Below are positions 39,967 through 49,182 of a stretch of DNA of 64,000 nt, in pieces; within the stretch, counting starts at the first letter, position 1; each line of letters opens with the position of its first letter. The stretch comes from an uncultured Marinobacter sp. (GTDB lineage: Bacteria > Pseudomonadota > Gammaproteobacteria > Pseudomonadales > Oleiphilaceae). Below the pieces are notes generated by a model. That model had not been told where the DNA came from, ran no database searches, and saw nothing but the letters and a program-made list of their open reading frames with translations. Where the stretch lies: NCBI RefSeq assembly GCF_946886895.1, contig NZ_CAMPJO010000002.1:1-64000 (forward strand). Direction: 5' to 3'. Made by a program: the position numbers and the translations under genes.

Positions 39967-41898
39967 TTACTTGACGGCCGTCAGGCGTTGATGCTGCAGG
40001 CGTTCCATGCGCTCGCGAATGGCCCTGGTAATACCTGTGGCGTCCAGGCCACAGCCGCTCAGCAGCTCACCGTGTTTGCCATGGTCGATAAAGGTGTCGG
40101 GAAGGCCGAGTTGCAACAGCGGCATGGACACTTCCCGGACGTTAAGACACTCGGCCACAGCGCTGCCGGCGCCGCCGGCGACCACATTTTCTTCCAGGGT
40201 GACCAGCAGTTCGTGCTGTTCCGCCAGTGCCAGTACCAGGCCTTCATCCAGAGGTTTGACGAACCGCATGTCGGCTACCGTGGCGCCCAATGCTTCCGCC
40301 GCCGCCAGGGCCGGGCCCAGCAGGGTGCCAAAATTCAGAATGGCAATGCCATTTCCCTCACGGACTCGCCGCCCCTTGCCGATGGCCAGGGGGATCAACT
40401 GCTGATGAATCTCGGCGCCGGGGCCGGTCCCCCGGGGGTAACGGACGGCTGCCGGGCCTTCGTACAGCATGCCCGTCTGCAGTAACTGGCGGGTTTCGTT
40501 TTCATCAGAGGGGGTCATCACCACCATGTTGGGGATGCAGCGAAGGTAGCTGATGTCGAAGGCACCGGCATGGGTGGGCCCGTCTTCCCCCACCAGCCCG
40601 GCCCGGTCAATGGCGAACAGGACATCCAGGTTCTGGATAGCAACGTCGTGGATCAGTTGGTCATAGGCGCGCTGCAGAAACGTGGAGTAGATGGCGACCA
40701 CCGGTTTCGCACCGTCGCAGGCGAGACCGGCAGCCAGGGTGACGGCGTGTTGCTCGGCGATGGCGACATCGAAATAGCGCTCGGGGAACCGTTGTGAAAA
40801 CGCCAACAAATCCGACCCTTCGCACATGGCCGGTGTAATGCCTACCACCCGGTCGTCCGCCTCGGCCGAGTCGCACAGCCACTGGCCAAAGACATTGGCG
40901 TATTTCGGGCTTTTCGGCGTGGACTTGATGGGTTCCGGCTTGCTGGGTGGCACTGGCTCAATCTTGTTGATGGCGTGATAACCAATCGGATCCGCCTCCG
41001 CGGGCGCGAAGCCCTTGCCCTTGGTGGTCACCACATGAAGGAACTGGGGGCCTTCCAGCTCGCGGATATTCTCCAGCGTGTCGACCAGCAACGGCAGGTC
41101 GTGGCCATCAATGGGGCCGATATAGTTGAAGCCCAGTTCCTCGAACAGCGTGCCCGGCGCAATCATGCCCTTGAAATGCTCTTCGGTCTTCCTGGCCAGC
41201 GCCATCAGCTGCGGGGCACCCTGCAGCACTTTTTTACTGCTGTCGCGCACCTGGTTGTAGGTTCGGCTGGCAAGCAGCTTGGCAAAATAGTTCGACAGGC
41301 CGCCCACGTTACGGGAAATCGACATGTCGTTGTCGTTCAGAATGACCAGCATGTCCGCGTGCAGGTGCCCGGCGTGGTTCAGGGCCTCGAAGGCCATGCC
41401 GGCAGTCATCGCGCCGTCGCCGATGACCGCGATACTCTTGCGGCCCGTGCCTTGCAGCCTGGCGGCTACCGCCATACCCAGCGCGGCACTGATGGACGTG
41501 CTCGAGTGCCCGACACCAAACGTGTCGTAGGGGCTTTCGGCGCGTTTCGGGAAACCGGCCAGACCGCCCTTGCGGCGGATGCTGCCCATCTGCTCACGGC
41601 GACCGGTCAGAATCTTGTGGGGGTAGGCCTGGTGGCCCACGTCCCAGACCAGGCGATCCTCCGGGGTTTTGAAGACGTAATGCAGGGCGACGGTCAGCTC
41701 CAGTACACCCAGGCCGGCCCCGAAGTGGCCACCGGTCTGGCCCACGGACCAGAGCAGGAACGCCCTGAGTTCCCGTGCCAGCCGTGTCAGCTGCTCAGCC
41801 GGCAGTTCCCGGAGCTGGTCGGGCGAATCGATCCGGTCCAGCAGCGGGGTTTGGGGCCGGTTGGCGGGAATTTCCTTGAAAATATAAGTGTCCTGCAT
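39967..41898 (-). CDS. dxs: 1-deoxy-D-xylulose-5-phosphate synthase Dxs
   Basis: A 643-residue thiamine-diphosphate enzyme for the first step of the MEP isoprenoid route. Motifs: '[16 protein letters not shown]', '[18 protein letters not shown]' with 'NDNDMSIS' (cofactor binding), and '[17 protein letters not shown]' in the pyrimidine domain. ATG 41898 ('[11 protein letters not shown]') is chosen over the extended frame to 41940. Last gene of the xseB-ispA-dxs operon. Confidence 0.97.
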   Translation of the reverse strand: MQDTYIFKEIPANRPQTPLLDRIDSPDQLRELPAEQLTRLARELRAFLLWSVGQTGGHFGAGLGVLELTVALHYVFKTPEDRLVWDVGHQAYPHKILTGRREQMGSIRRKGGLAGFPKRAESPYDTFGVGHSSTSISAALGMAVAARLQGTGRKSIAVIGDGAMTAGMAFEALNHAGHLHADMLVILNDNDMSISRNVGGLSNYFAKLLASRTYNQVRDSSKKVLQGAPQLMALARKTEEHFKGMIAPGTLFEELGFNYIGPIDGHDLPLLVDTLENIRELEGPQFLHVVTTKGKGFAPAEADPIGYHAINKIEPVPPSKPEPIKSTPKSPKYANVFGQWLCDSAEADDRVVGITPAMCEGSDLLAFSQRFPERYFDVAIAEQHAVTLAAGLACDGAKPVVAIYSTFLQRAYDQLIHDVAIQNLDVLFAIDRAGLVGEDGPTHAGAFDISYLRCIPNMVVMTPSDENETRQLLQTGMLYEGPAAVRYPRGTGPGAEIHQQLIPLAIGKGRRVREGNGIAILNFGTLLGPALAAAEALGATVADMRFVKPLDEGLVLALAEQHELLVTLEENVVAGGAGSAVAECLNVREVSMPLLQLGLPDTFIDHGKHGELLSGCGLDATGITRAIRERMERLQHQRLTAVK

Positions 41899-42030
41899 CT
41901 GCTCGGGTCTTTTCCGGAATGTTCGGCATCTGGCTGACATTATAGGGGAACAGGCGGGCCTGTTTCACACGTGCGTGGCCAGAAATGCGAGTTTGTATCG
42001 TGCCAGTGTGCGCCTTCGTGACGCCGGGAT

Positions 42031-42927
42031 TCAATGGGTTCTTGCCACCACGTAATCCGCCATGGCGCGCAGGGACTGTGCCTCGGAGCCGAAACCTTCC
42101 AGGCTTTCCAGTGCGCAGGAAAGCAGGGCCGAGAGATGCTCCCGGGCTCCGTCGATACCCAGAAGGGACGGGTAGGTGGGCTTCGAACGGGCGGCATCGG
42201 AGCCCCTGGGCTTGCCAATAACGCTGGTGTCCCCTTCGATATCCAGCAGGTCGTCCTGTACCTGGAAGGCCAGCCCCAGGGCTTCGGCGTAACGGGTCAG
42301 TGCGCCCAGGTCCTGTGGGCGGATGTCCGGCGCTGTCAGGGCGCCCATGCGCACACTGGCTTCAATCAACGCGCCGGTTTTCTGCCGATGCATGGTTTCC
42401 AGCTGGTTGAGCGACAGGGTTTTGCCGACCGACTCCAGATCAATGGCCTGGCCGCCGACCATGCCACTCTGCCCGCTGGCTCCCGACAGTTCCTGAACCA
42501 TCGCCAGCCGGGTTGCCGGCGCCAGGCCCGGCGCTTCGGCCAGCAAGCCGAAGGCCAGCGCCTGCAGGGCATCGCCCGCCAGGATCGCGGTGGCCTCGTC
42601 AAACGCAATATGGGTGGTGGCCCGGCCCCGGCGCAGATCATCGTCATCCATGGCGGGCAGGTCGTCGTGAATCAGGGAATAGGCGTGAATCAGTTCCACC
42701 GCACAGGCGGGCGTCAACGCTTCCTCGCCGGACTGGCCCACGGCCCGGGCTGCCGCCAGGCACAGGGCCGGCCGAATTCGCTTGCCGCCGCCCAGAACGC
42801 TGTAGCGCATGGCGTCCAGCAGCCGTGTAGAGGCGGCCGGCCGGTCAAGGCACCGTTCAAGCTCGACATCGACGCGGGCCCGGCAGGTGTCGAGAAAATC
42901 GACCGCCGATTGGTTCGGGTTGGTCAT
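42031..42927 (-). CDS. ispA: (2E,6E)-farnesyl diphosphate synthase IspA
   Basis: A 298-residue prenyltransferase that makes farnesyl diphosphate from the C5 units supplied through Dxs. Both aspartate-rich motifs are present: 'DDLPAMDDDDLRRGRATTH' and 'QVQDDLLDIEGD'. It overlaps xseB by one base and lies 132 nt before dxs. Confidence 0.97.
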   Translation of the reverse strand: MTNPNQSAVDFLDTCRARVDVELERCLDRPAASTRLLDAMRYSVLGGGKRIRPALCLAAARAVGQSGEEALTPACAVELIHAYSLIHDDLPAMDDDDLRRGRATTHIAFDEATAILAGDALQALAFGLLAEAPGLAPATRLAMVQELSGASGQSGMVGGQAIDLESVGKTLSLNQLETMHRQKTGALIEASVRMGALTAPDIRPQDLGALTRYAEALGLAFQVQDDLLDIEGDTSVIGKPRGSDAARSKPTYPSLLGIDGAREHLSALLSCALESLEGFGSEAQSLRAMADYVVARTH

Positions 42928-43181
42928 CAGTCGCTGTCGTCTTCCGTAAAGGGGCGGGTTTCCAGGGTGCCGTCACTGTTCTGCACCAGTTGCTCGACGC
43001 GTTGCTCGGCACTTTTGAGGGCCTGCTGGCACTCACGGGTCAGTTTTACGCCCCGTTCGAACGCCGTTAGTGATTGCTCAAGCGACAGCTCACCCTGCTC
43101 CAGGTCGCGAACCAGCTTTTCCAGTTCGTCGAGGGATTTCTCGAAATCGGCAATGGATGTGGCGCCTTGTTCACCGGCCAT
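42927..43181 (-). CDS. xseB: Exodeoxyribonuclease VII small subunit XseB
   Basis: An 84-residue helical small subunit of exonuclease VII. The family pattern '[20 protein letters not shown]' followed by '[20 protein letters not shown]' is clear. Its usual position is first in xseB-ispA-dxs. The large subunit gene xseA is not in the window. Confidence 0.96.
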   Translation of the reverse strand: MAGEQGATSIADFEKSLDELEKLVRDLEQGELSLEQSLTAFERGVKLTRECQQALKSAEQRVEQLVQNSDGTLETRPFTEDDSD

Positions 43182-43236
43182 CTGTGGCCCTCCGAATGGG
43201 TGGCGAAATTTCGCGGATTATACCAGAGCTTGAAAG

Positions 43237-44010
43237 CTACCGCTGCCAGTGAAATCGCCGGAATTCACCCTGTACACCTCCGGGCTCCCAGGCCTGTTCA
43301 GTCACCTGGATACGGTGGTCATGGGTGATGCTGACCACCGTGGTGGCGCGGGTGCCGTACTGGTCGCCGGCAATGAAGACAGAGGACAGGAATCGTTCAG
43401 TCTCCCGGGGCACGCCGGTGTCTGGCAGCAGGTGGTCGGGCGCCGGGGTCGGGTCCTGCAACAGGGTTGTCAGGGTGCGGTGCAGTTCGTCCTGGGATCC
43501 GCTGGTGGTTGCGACCGCCTGACCCAGAGCGTCCCGTAAGCGCACCAGCTTGGGCCAGGGCGTTTGCAGCAGGTGATTGCTCAGGCCGTAGGTGCCCTTG
43601 TGGACCTGTCGACCGGGATGGGCGTCCCGGTTACTGAAATACCAGCCTCCGGGGCCGGAAAGCGAGACCAGATTGAATCCGGCGTAGCGGTCGGGGTTAT
43701 CCACCAGCGACTGCTGCAACCGGGCTTCCGGCTCCTGCAATGCCCGCAAGGGCAGCTCACCACGGCTGACCCTGCCGGCCTCGGGAGAGCCCTCCCGGAC
43801 GTTGGTGACGGCGCTGATCCGGCCATCCCGGGTAACCGCCAGCCAGGTGCCACCGGAGCGCTGGTCGCGACCAGACAGCACCTCGGTGTTCGCCTCGGTC
43901 GTCCACCACGCCATGGGCGCAGTCGGCCGTTGGTAGAACTCATCCCGGTTGGCGGCCAGTACCAGCGGAAAGTGGCTGTTCTGGCCAAGGGCAAACGCAA
44001 TCAGGCACAT
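43237..44010 (-). CDS. NRDE (TANGO2-like) family protein
   Basis: A 257-residue protein of the NRDE family, named after the 'AANRDEFYQRPT' motif near its N-terminus; the fold is of the Ntn-hydrolase type with Cys2 ('MCLIAF') as the likely nucleophile. The biochemical role in bacteria is not settled. The reading frame stays open to 44703 on this strand, but that part is antisense to the next gene; 'MCLIAFALG' fixes the start at 44010. Confidence 0.88.
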   Translation of the reverse strand: MCLIAFALGQNSHFPLVLAANRDEFYQRPTAPMAWWTTEANTEVLSGRDQRSGGTWLAVTRDGRISAVTNVREGSPEAGRVSRGELPLRALQEPEARLQQSLVDNPDRYAGFNLVSLSGPGGWYFSNRDAHPGRQVHKGTYGLSNHLLQTPWPKLVRLRDALGQAVATTSGSQDELHRTLTTLLQDPTPAPDHLLPDTGVPRETERFLSSVFIAGDQYGTRATTVVSITHDHRIQVTEQAWEPGGVQGEFRRFHWQR

Positions 44011-44110
44011 GGCGGTGGGACTCCCCGGGTTGATGAACGAGCAGGTAATGAACTTGCCAGTGACGGTGTGTATCATACCAGCCTGATTTTCCCGCGTGTG
44101 TGATTGGCTG

Positions 44111-44908
44111 ATGAGTCTGGTGTCCGTTTTTGCGCTGTATCTTGCCCTCGGAGCCCTGGCTGGCACCCTGGCGGGCCTGTTTGGCATTGGTGGTGGTCTG
44201 GTTATCGTGCCGGCGCTGATCTTTATTTTCGGGCTGCAGGGAATCAGCCCGGACATTGCGGCCCATCTGGCGGTGGGTACATCCCTGGCCACGATTGTGT
44301 TCACCTCGCTGAGTTCCATCCGCTCACACGATTCACACGATGCCGTACGATGGGACCTGTTTCGCCCCATGTCTGCCGGGATCGTGGTGGGGGCCGTGGC
44401 GGGCGCCTGGACCGCCTCCTTCCTGAGCGGCCCCGAGCTCGAAGTGGTTATCGGCGGGTTTGTGATCGTTGTCGCCCTGAAAATGTTCACCGGATTCGAG
44501 CCTGAGCCCGGCCGTGGTGTACCGGGCCCACCGGGCCTTCGCGTGGCTGGCGGAGGTATTGGCTGGGCGTCGGCCATTTTTGGCATAGGCGGTGGTACCC
44601 TGACGGTTCCGTTTCTGAGCTGGTGCAATGTCCGGATGCAACAGGCCGTGGGTACGTCGGCCGCCTGTGGGCTGCCGATTGCCCTTGCCGGCGCGCTCGG
44701 CAATGTCTGGACCGGATGGCAAAACCCGGTGCTGCCCGCGTATAGCGCCGGCTTTATTTACCTGCCGGCGATGGTGGGTATCATTCTGACCAGCGTGCTG
44801 TTTGCCCGGGTTGGCGCCAATCTGTCCCACCGGCTGGAAGCCCGGGCGCTCAAGCGTATCTTTGCCATCATGCTGTTGCTGGTGGGACTTCGTTTTCTTC
44901 TGAGCTGA
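44111..44908 (+). CDS. TSUP family membrane transporter (sulfite exporter TauE/SafE type)
   Basis: A 265-residue membrane protein with about eight hydrophobic segments in two repeats, each opening with a glycine-rich loop ('[16 protein letters not shown]' and '[18 protein letters not shown]'), the hallmark of TSUP (DUF81). Members move sulfur compounds or organic acids; the substrate here is unknown. ATG 44111 is preferred; an upstream GTG at 44096 would add five polar residues. A GTATCATA octamer lies upstream at 44070-44077. Confidence 0.88.
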   Translation: MSLVSVFALYLALGALAGTLAGLFGIGGGLVIVPALIFIFGLQGISPDIAAHLAVGTSLATIVFTSLSSIRSHDSHDAVRWDLFRPMSAGIVVGAVAGAWTASFLSGPELEVVIGGFVIVVALKMFTGFEPEPGRGVPGPPGLRVAGGGIGWASAIFGIGGGTLTVPFLSWCNVRMQQAVGTSAACGLPIALAGALGNVWTGWQNPVLPAYSAGFIYLPAMVGIILTSVLFARVGANLSHRLEARALKRIFAIMLLLVGLRFLLS

Positions 44909-44918
44909 GAGGTTGTCG

Positions 44919-45707
44919 ATGCTTCAGCATCCCCAGATTGACCCGGTGGCCATTGCCATCGGCCCCCTAAAGATTCACTGGTACGGATTAACATACCTGG
45001 TGGGATTCCTGGCCGGATGGTGGCTTGGCCGCCTCCGGGCCCGTAAGCCCTGGTCGCCCATTACCGAAGAGCAAATGGGTGACCTGCTGTTTTATCTGGC
45101 CCTGGGCGTGATTCTCGGTGGCCGTTTCGGCTACGTTATTTTCTACAACTTTGATGCCTTCCTGGCAGATCCGCTGTGGCTGTTCCGGGTCTGGGAAGGT
45201 GGCATGTCGTTTCATGGCGGGCTACTCGGCGTGATGTTTGCCATGTGGTGGTACGGTCTAAAAGTCGATACCGGGTTCTGGCGGATCGCCGATTTCGTGG
45301 CGCCGCTCGTGCCTGTGGGCCTGGGGGCCGGCCGGATTGGTAATTTCATTAACGGCGAACTCTGGGGCAAGCCCACTGATGTGCCCTGGGGTATGGTCTT
45401 CCGCACCGCTCCGGATTCCCTGGTCCGACATCCGTCCCAGCTCTACCAGTTTGCCCTGGAGGGCGTGGCGCTGTTTATCATTCTGTGGTGGTTCTCCGCC
45501 AAACCCCGCCCGCGCATGGCCGTGTCTGGCCTGTTTCTTGTCTGCTACGGTATCTTTCGTTTCCTGGTGGAATTTGTTCGCCAGCCCGACGCACAGTTGG
45601 GCTACCTGGCGTTCAACTGGCTGACTATGGGGCAGGTGCTTTCCTTCCCGATGATTATCGCGGGCGCCACCCTGATGCTTGTTGCCTATCGGAGGAGTGC
45701 CGAATGA
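44919..45707 (+). CDS. lgt: Phosphatidylglycerol:prolipoprotein diacylglyceryl transferase Lgt
   Basis: A 262-residue inner-membrane enzyme that attaches diacylglycerol to the lipobox cysteine. The Lgt signature '[16 protein letters not shown]' and '[10 protein letters not shown]' are present, with about seven hydrophobic segments. It starts 10 nt after the TSUP gene (GAGAGG site before ATG 44919) and overlaps thyA by 4 nt, a widespread lgt-thyA pair. Confidence 0.97.
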   Translation: MLQHPQIDPVAIAIGPLKIHWYGLTYLVGFLAGWWLGRLRARKPWSPITEEQMGDLLFYLALGVILGGRFGYVIFYNFDAFLADPLWLFRVWEGGMSFHGGLLGVMFAMWWYGLKVDTGFWRIADFVAPLVPVGLGAGRIGNFINGELWGKPTDVPWGMVFRTAPDSLVRHPSQLYQFALEGVALFIILWWFSAKPRPRMAVSGLFLVCYGIFRFLVEFVRQPDAQLGYLAFNWLTMGQVLSFPMIIAGATLMLVAYRRSAE

Positions 45708-46543
45708 AAGCCTATCTCGATCTGATGCAGGATGTGGTCGACAACGGGTTCGACAAGGGTGACCGCACCGGCGTGGGCACCCGTTCCGTGTTCGGGCGCC
45801 AGATCCGCTTTAACCTGCAGCACGGGTTCCCGCTGGTCACCACCAAGAAGATCCACCTGCGCAGCATTATTTATGAACTGCTCTGGTTCCTGCGTGGCTC
45901 CACCGACAACACCTGGCTGGAAGAACGCAAGGTCTCCATCTGGAACGAGTGGGCACTCGAAAACGGCGACCTGGGCCCTATCTACGGCAAGCAGTGGCGC
46001 AGCTGGCAGTGCCCCGATGGCAACGTGGTTGACCAGATCAGCGACGTCATCGAACAGATCCGCACCAAGCCCAATTCCCGCCGCCTGATCGTGTCTGCCT
46101 GGAACCCGGCGGAACTGCCCGACGAATCCATCGGCCCACAGGACAATGTCCGCCAGGGCCGCATGGCGCTGGCACCCTGCCACTGTCTGTTCCAGTTCTA
46201 TGTCGCCGGCGGCAAGCTGTCCTGCCAGCTGTACCAACGCAGCGCCGACCTGTTCCTGGGGGTGCCGTTCAACATTGCGTCTTACGCCTTGCTGACGCAC
46301 ATGATCGCCCAGCAGTGTGATCTGGAAGTTGGCGAGTTTGTGCATACGTTCGGCGACTGCCACCTGTACCAGAACCACCTGACCGATGACATTGTCTTTG
46401 AGCAACTAAAGCGTGAGCCACGGGCGTTGCCGAATCTCGTCATCAAGCGCAAGCCGGCGAGTATCTTCGAGTACGAACTGGAAGACTTCGAGTTTGAGGG
46501 GTATGAGCCTTATCCCGGGATTAAGGCGCCTATTGCGATTTGA
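45704..46543 (+). CDS. thyA: Thymidylate synthase ThyA
   Basis: A 279-residue enzyme making dTMP from dUMP with methylene-tetrahydrofolate. The active-site cysteine is in '[12 protein letters not shown]'; '[12 protein letters not shown]', '[20 protein letters not shown]' and 'HLYQNH' are also visible. ATG 45704, preceded by GGAGG, overlaps the lgt stop. Two hairpin elements separate it from folA, which recycles its dihydrofolate product. Confidence 0.98.
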   Translation: MKAYLDLMQDVVDNGFDKGDRTGVGTRSVFGRQIRFNLQHGFPLVTTKKIHLRSIIYELLWFLRGSTDNTWLEERKVSIWNEWALENGDLGPIYGKQWRSWQCPDGNVVDQISDVIEQIRTKPNSRRLIVSAWNPAELPDESIGPQDNVRQGRMALAPCHCLFQFYVAGGKLSCQLYQRSADLFLGVPFNIASYALLTHMIAQQCDLEVGEFVHTFGDCHLYQNHLTDDIVFEQLKREPRALPNLVIKRKPASIFEYELEDFEFEGYEPYPGIKAPIAI

Positions 46544-46582
46544 CCCTCTGCCTGGGTTTGCGGTCCGCTTGGTTTGGTGGTG

Positions 46583-46693
46583 GCAGAGCATCGGGTGGGG
46601 TGTTCCGAAAAACGCTTTGAATACGTCCGTGTACGCTTGGCTCCGCCATCCATGGCTCCGCACATTTTCGGAACACCCCACCCGATGCTCTGC
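46583..46693 (+). repeat. Long inverted-repeat hairpin element A (thyA-folA gap)
   Basis: Left arm 46583-46611 and right arm 46665-46693 are perfect 29-bp inverted copies around a 53-nt loop (46612-46664). Read on the minus strand, the loop starts with 26 bases identical to the loop of element B. The arms are largely different from B's arms but share GCAGAG-like outer ends, a GGGGT block and an A run next to the loop. It begins 39 nt after thyA. No T run follows, so it is not a classical terminator. Confidence 0.92.
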
Positions 46694-46815
46694 GCTCTAA
46701 CTGCAGAGAATGCAGATCGAAAAATCTCAGTTGGATAGCTGTCAGCGGTTTGATGCAAGGTTGAACGAAAGAGTTGGAAAAGATGACTCGGGCAGGCTGT
46801 TTGAGTGGCCGAATC
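46694..46815 (+). other. Spacer between hairpin elements A and B
   Basis: A 122-nt stretch with no supported gene. It contains a small imperfect hairpin, AACTGCAGAGA near 46699 with TCTCAGTT near 46727. Confidence 0.5.
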
Positions 46816-46927
46816 GCAAGAGGGCGGGGTTACCTCTCCAAAAATGTGCGGAGCCATGGATGGCGGAGCCCAAGCCGCGCATGGATGCCTTGAGGCGTTT
46901 TTTGGAGAGGTAACCCCGCCCTCTTGC
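46816..46927 (-). repeat. Long inverted-repeat hairpin element B (thyA-folA gap)
   Basis: Left arm 46816-46844 and right arm 46899-46927 are perfect 29-bp inverted copies around a 54-nt loop (46845-46898). Its loop, read on the plus strand, matches the minus-strand loop of element A: 26 identical leading bases, then about half of the rest, ending GCGT in both. Elements A and B therefore face opposite ways. The loop also holds CATGGATG twice. It ends 53 nt before folA. Confidence 0.92.
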
Positions 46928-46980
46928 AGCCCCCAAGTCAGCAGCCCCTGAATCCGAACGCCCAAATCTGAGGACAAAAT

Positions 46981-47496
46981 ATGAGAAAAGCCTTAATAGT
47001 CGCCATGTCCCGGAACCGGGTCATCGGCCGGAACAACAACTTGCCGTGGTACCTGCCAGGCGATCTTCGCTATTTCAAGCAGGCCACCATGGGTAAGCCC
47101 ATCATCATGGGCAGAAAAACCTGGGATTCCATTGGTCGGCCGTTGCCGGGGCGGATGAACGTGGTGGTTTCCCGGAACCATGCCTGGGAAGCGCCAGCGG
47201 GGACCGTGGCGGCGACGTCATTACAGGAAGCGGTGGTAAAAGCCGAAGCTCAGGCGGAACTCGAAGGCGGCGACGAGGTGATGATCATCGGGGGCGGGCA
47301 GATCTACGCCGAGGCGCTGCCGATGGTCGACCGCATGTACATCACCCAGGTGCACGCGGAAGTGGATGGGGATGCGTTTTTTCCGGAAGTGAACTGGGAT
47401 GAGTGGGAAGAAATCGGACGGGAGGATTTTTCCGCGTCCGATAACAACCCTTACGACTACAGCTTCGTCGTCTATCAGCGCTTGGCGTCGGCCTGA
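46981..47496 (+). CDS. folA: Dihydrofolate reductase FolA
   Basis: A 171-residue enzyme that reduces dihydrofolate to tetrahydrofolate. Family motifs: 'ALIVAMSRNRVIGRNNNLPW', 'LPGDLRYFKQATMGKPIIMG', 'RKTWDSIGRPLPGR' and 'EVMIIGGGQIYAEALP'. Its 3' end overlaps the convergent helicase gene by 22 nt. Confidence 0.98.
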   Translation: MRKALIVAMSRNRVIGRNNNLPWYLPGDLRYFKQATMGKPIIMGRKTWDSIGRPLPGRMNVVVSRNHAWEAPAGTVAATSLQEAVVKAEAQAELEGGDEVMIIGGGQIYAEALPMVDRMYITQVHAEVDGDAFFPEVNWDEWEEIGREDFSASDNNPYDYSFVVYQRLASA

Positions 47497-48998
47497 CGGG
47501 GCGGACGCTTGCCCGCCGGTTTGCCGCCTTTACCGGGGGGCTTGCCCTTCGGGCCAGGGCCGCCACGGCCCTTGGGGCCTTTCTTGAAGCCGGGCTTGTA
47601 CCCGGGTTTACCGCCCGGGCGGCCACCCTGGCGGTCTCGGCGCGGCGGCGCGCTGGCTGAAATCTCCGGCAGCGCTTCTGGCTGCTCCAGCGGCAGCGAG
47701 CCGGGTTGGGATGCCTCCAGCCAGCAGGCCAGAGCACCGGCTACCATTGCCGTGTCCATCTCATTGCGCTCGGCGATCTCATCCAGCAGCGACATCGCTT
47801 TTGCCAGCTTGCCATCCTCGGCGAAACCCAGCAGCTGCGTTTCAAACTGCTGTTCGCGCATCTTCTTGAGCTCGACGGGCGAGGGCAGTTGGTAGGACTC
47901 CATCGGCGAATTGGTGGCCCGCTCAAGCGTGCGCAACCAGCTGCGCTCCCGGGGCGTGACCAGCAGAATTGCCTTGCCGTCACGTCCGGCGCGGCCGGTA
48001 CGGCCAACGCGATGAATGTAGGCCTCGGTATCGTAGGGTACGTCATAGTTGATCACGTGAGTGATCCGAGGGACATCCAGACCGCGGGCGGCTACGTCGG
48101 TAGCCACGATGATGTCTTTCTTGCCGCGCTTGAGGTCTTCCACGGTCTGCTCACGCTGGCGCTGATTCAGATCGCCATTCAGCGGCGCCACCGCGTGGCC
48201 CCGGGCGGAGAGTTTCTCTGCCAGCAACGTGGTTTCCGCCTTGGTGCGCACGAAAATGATGGAGGCGTCGAACGGCTCCACTTCAAGGATTCGGGTCAGG
48301 GCGTCCAGTTTGCGCTCGGCGTATACCGGCAGAACAAACTGGGAAATGCGCTCAACCGTGCGGGTTTCGCTTTCGATGCGAACCTCAGTGGCGTTGCGCA
48401 GGTAAGTCTGGGCTACTTTTTTGATCTGTGGCGGCATGGTGGCCGAGAACAGAGCGCGCTGGCAGTTCTCCGGCGTCTTCGAGAGAATGGCCTCTACGTC
48501 ATCGATAAAGCCCATGCGAAGCATTTCGTCGGCTTCGTCCAGAACCAGTGCTTTCAGGCTGTCCAGCTTCAGGGTGCCCTTACGGAGGTGGTCCAACATA
48601 CGGCCCGGCGTGCCCACGATCACCTGGGCGCCACGGCGAAGGCCCTTGATCTGGGGGTAGAAATCCTGGCCGCCGTAAATTGGCAGCACATGGAAGTTGC
48701 GAAACTTGCTGGCGTAGGTGGTAAAGGCCTCGGCCACCTGGATGGCCAGCTCGCGTGTCGGCGCCAGCACCAGAATCTGGGGCTCGGTGACAGAGGCGTC
48801 AATTCGGCTCAGCAGGGGCAGCGCAAAGGCGGCCGTTTTACCGGTACCTGTCTGGGCCACGCCCAACAGATGGTTGCCAGCGAGTAGCGCAGGGATTGCC
48901 TGAGCCTGGATCGGTGATGGGGTTTCATAGCCAACGGCGGACACAGCTTCAAGTACGGCTGGATCAAGCCCCAGTTCGGCAAAGGACAATTCAGACAT
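47475..48998 (-). CDS. DEAD-box ATP-dependent RNA helicase, DeaD/CsdA-like without RNA-binding domain
   Basis: A 507-residue helicase. The Q motif ('GYETPSPIQAQAIPALL'), 'AQTGTGKTAAF' (I), 'PTRELAIQ' (Ia), 'VLDEADEMLRMGF' (II), 'SATMP' (III), 'ATDVAARGLDVPRITHVINY' (V) and 'HRVGRTGRAG' (VI) are all intact. A helical segment like the DeaD dimerisation region follows, then an unstructured Gly/Lys/Pro-rich tail from about residue 455. The RRM-like domain that E. coli DeaD (629 residues) carries between these is absent. Likely role: ribosome assembly or cold adaptation. The start is ATG 48998; an in-frame ATG at 49031 is less likely. Confidence 0.9.
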   Translation of the reverse strand: MSELSFAELGLDPAVLEAVSAVGYETPSPIQAQAIPALLAGNHLLGVAQTGTGKTAAFALPLLSRIDASVTEPQILVLAPTRELAIQVAEAFTTYASKFRNFHVLPIYGGQDFYPQIKGLRRGAQVIVGTPGRMLDHLRKGTLKLDSLKALVLDEADEMLRMGFIDDVEAILSKTPENCQRALFSATMPPQIKKVAQTYLRNATEVRIESETRTVERISQFVLPVYAERKLDALTRILEVEPFDASIIFVRTKAETTLLAEKLSARGHAVAPLNGDLNQRQREQTVEDLKRGKKDIIVATDVAARGLDVPRITHVINYDVPYDTEAYIHRVGRTGRAGRDGKAILLVTPRERSWLRTLERATNSPMESYQLPSPVELKKMREQQFETQLLGFAEDGKLAKAMSLLDEIAERNEMDTAMVAGALACWLEASQPGSLPLEQPEALPEISASAPPRRDRQGGRPGGKPGYKPGFKKGPKGRGGPGPKGKPPGKGGKPAGKRPPRQADAKR

Positions 48999-49182
48999 TA
49001 AGTTACTCGGAATTCGGGAGAGGAGATGCATTGCAGGGCAATGCGTTATTCGCCCTTATACTAGTCGATTTGGTCGATATTTGATAGGCACGATTTTCGG
49101 TTAATTGTATGCATTTCCCCTGATCGGGTCCGGAACGGGCTATGGTGACGGGTGCAAATCGATGATGAGCAGAGGAAACCCC

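Noticed and set aside
44011..44703. Extension of the NRDE ORF, antisense to the TSUP gene
   Set aside because: The NRDE family starts with the nucleophile Cys at position 2 ('MCLIAF'), and the extension is low-complexity antisense sequence.
46694..46745. Possible integron attC site in the thyA-folA gap
   Set aside because: AAC...GTT ends and a small imperfect stem are present, but the 5' heptamer does not fit RYYYAAC, and there is no integrase or cassette gene nearby.
46710..46913. 67-codon ORF spanning hairpin element B
   Set aside because: It reads through the left arm and loop of the hairpin; coding looks accidental and no start signal is present.
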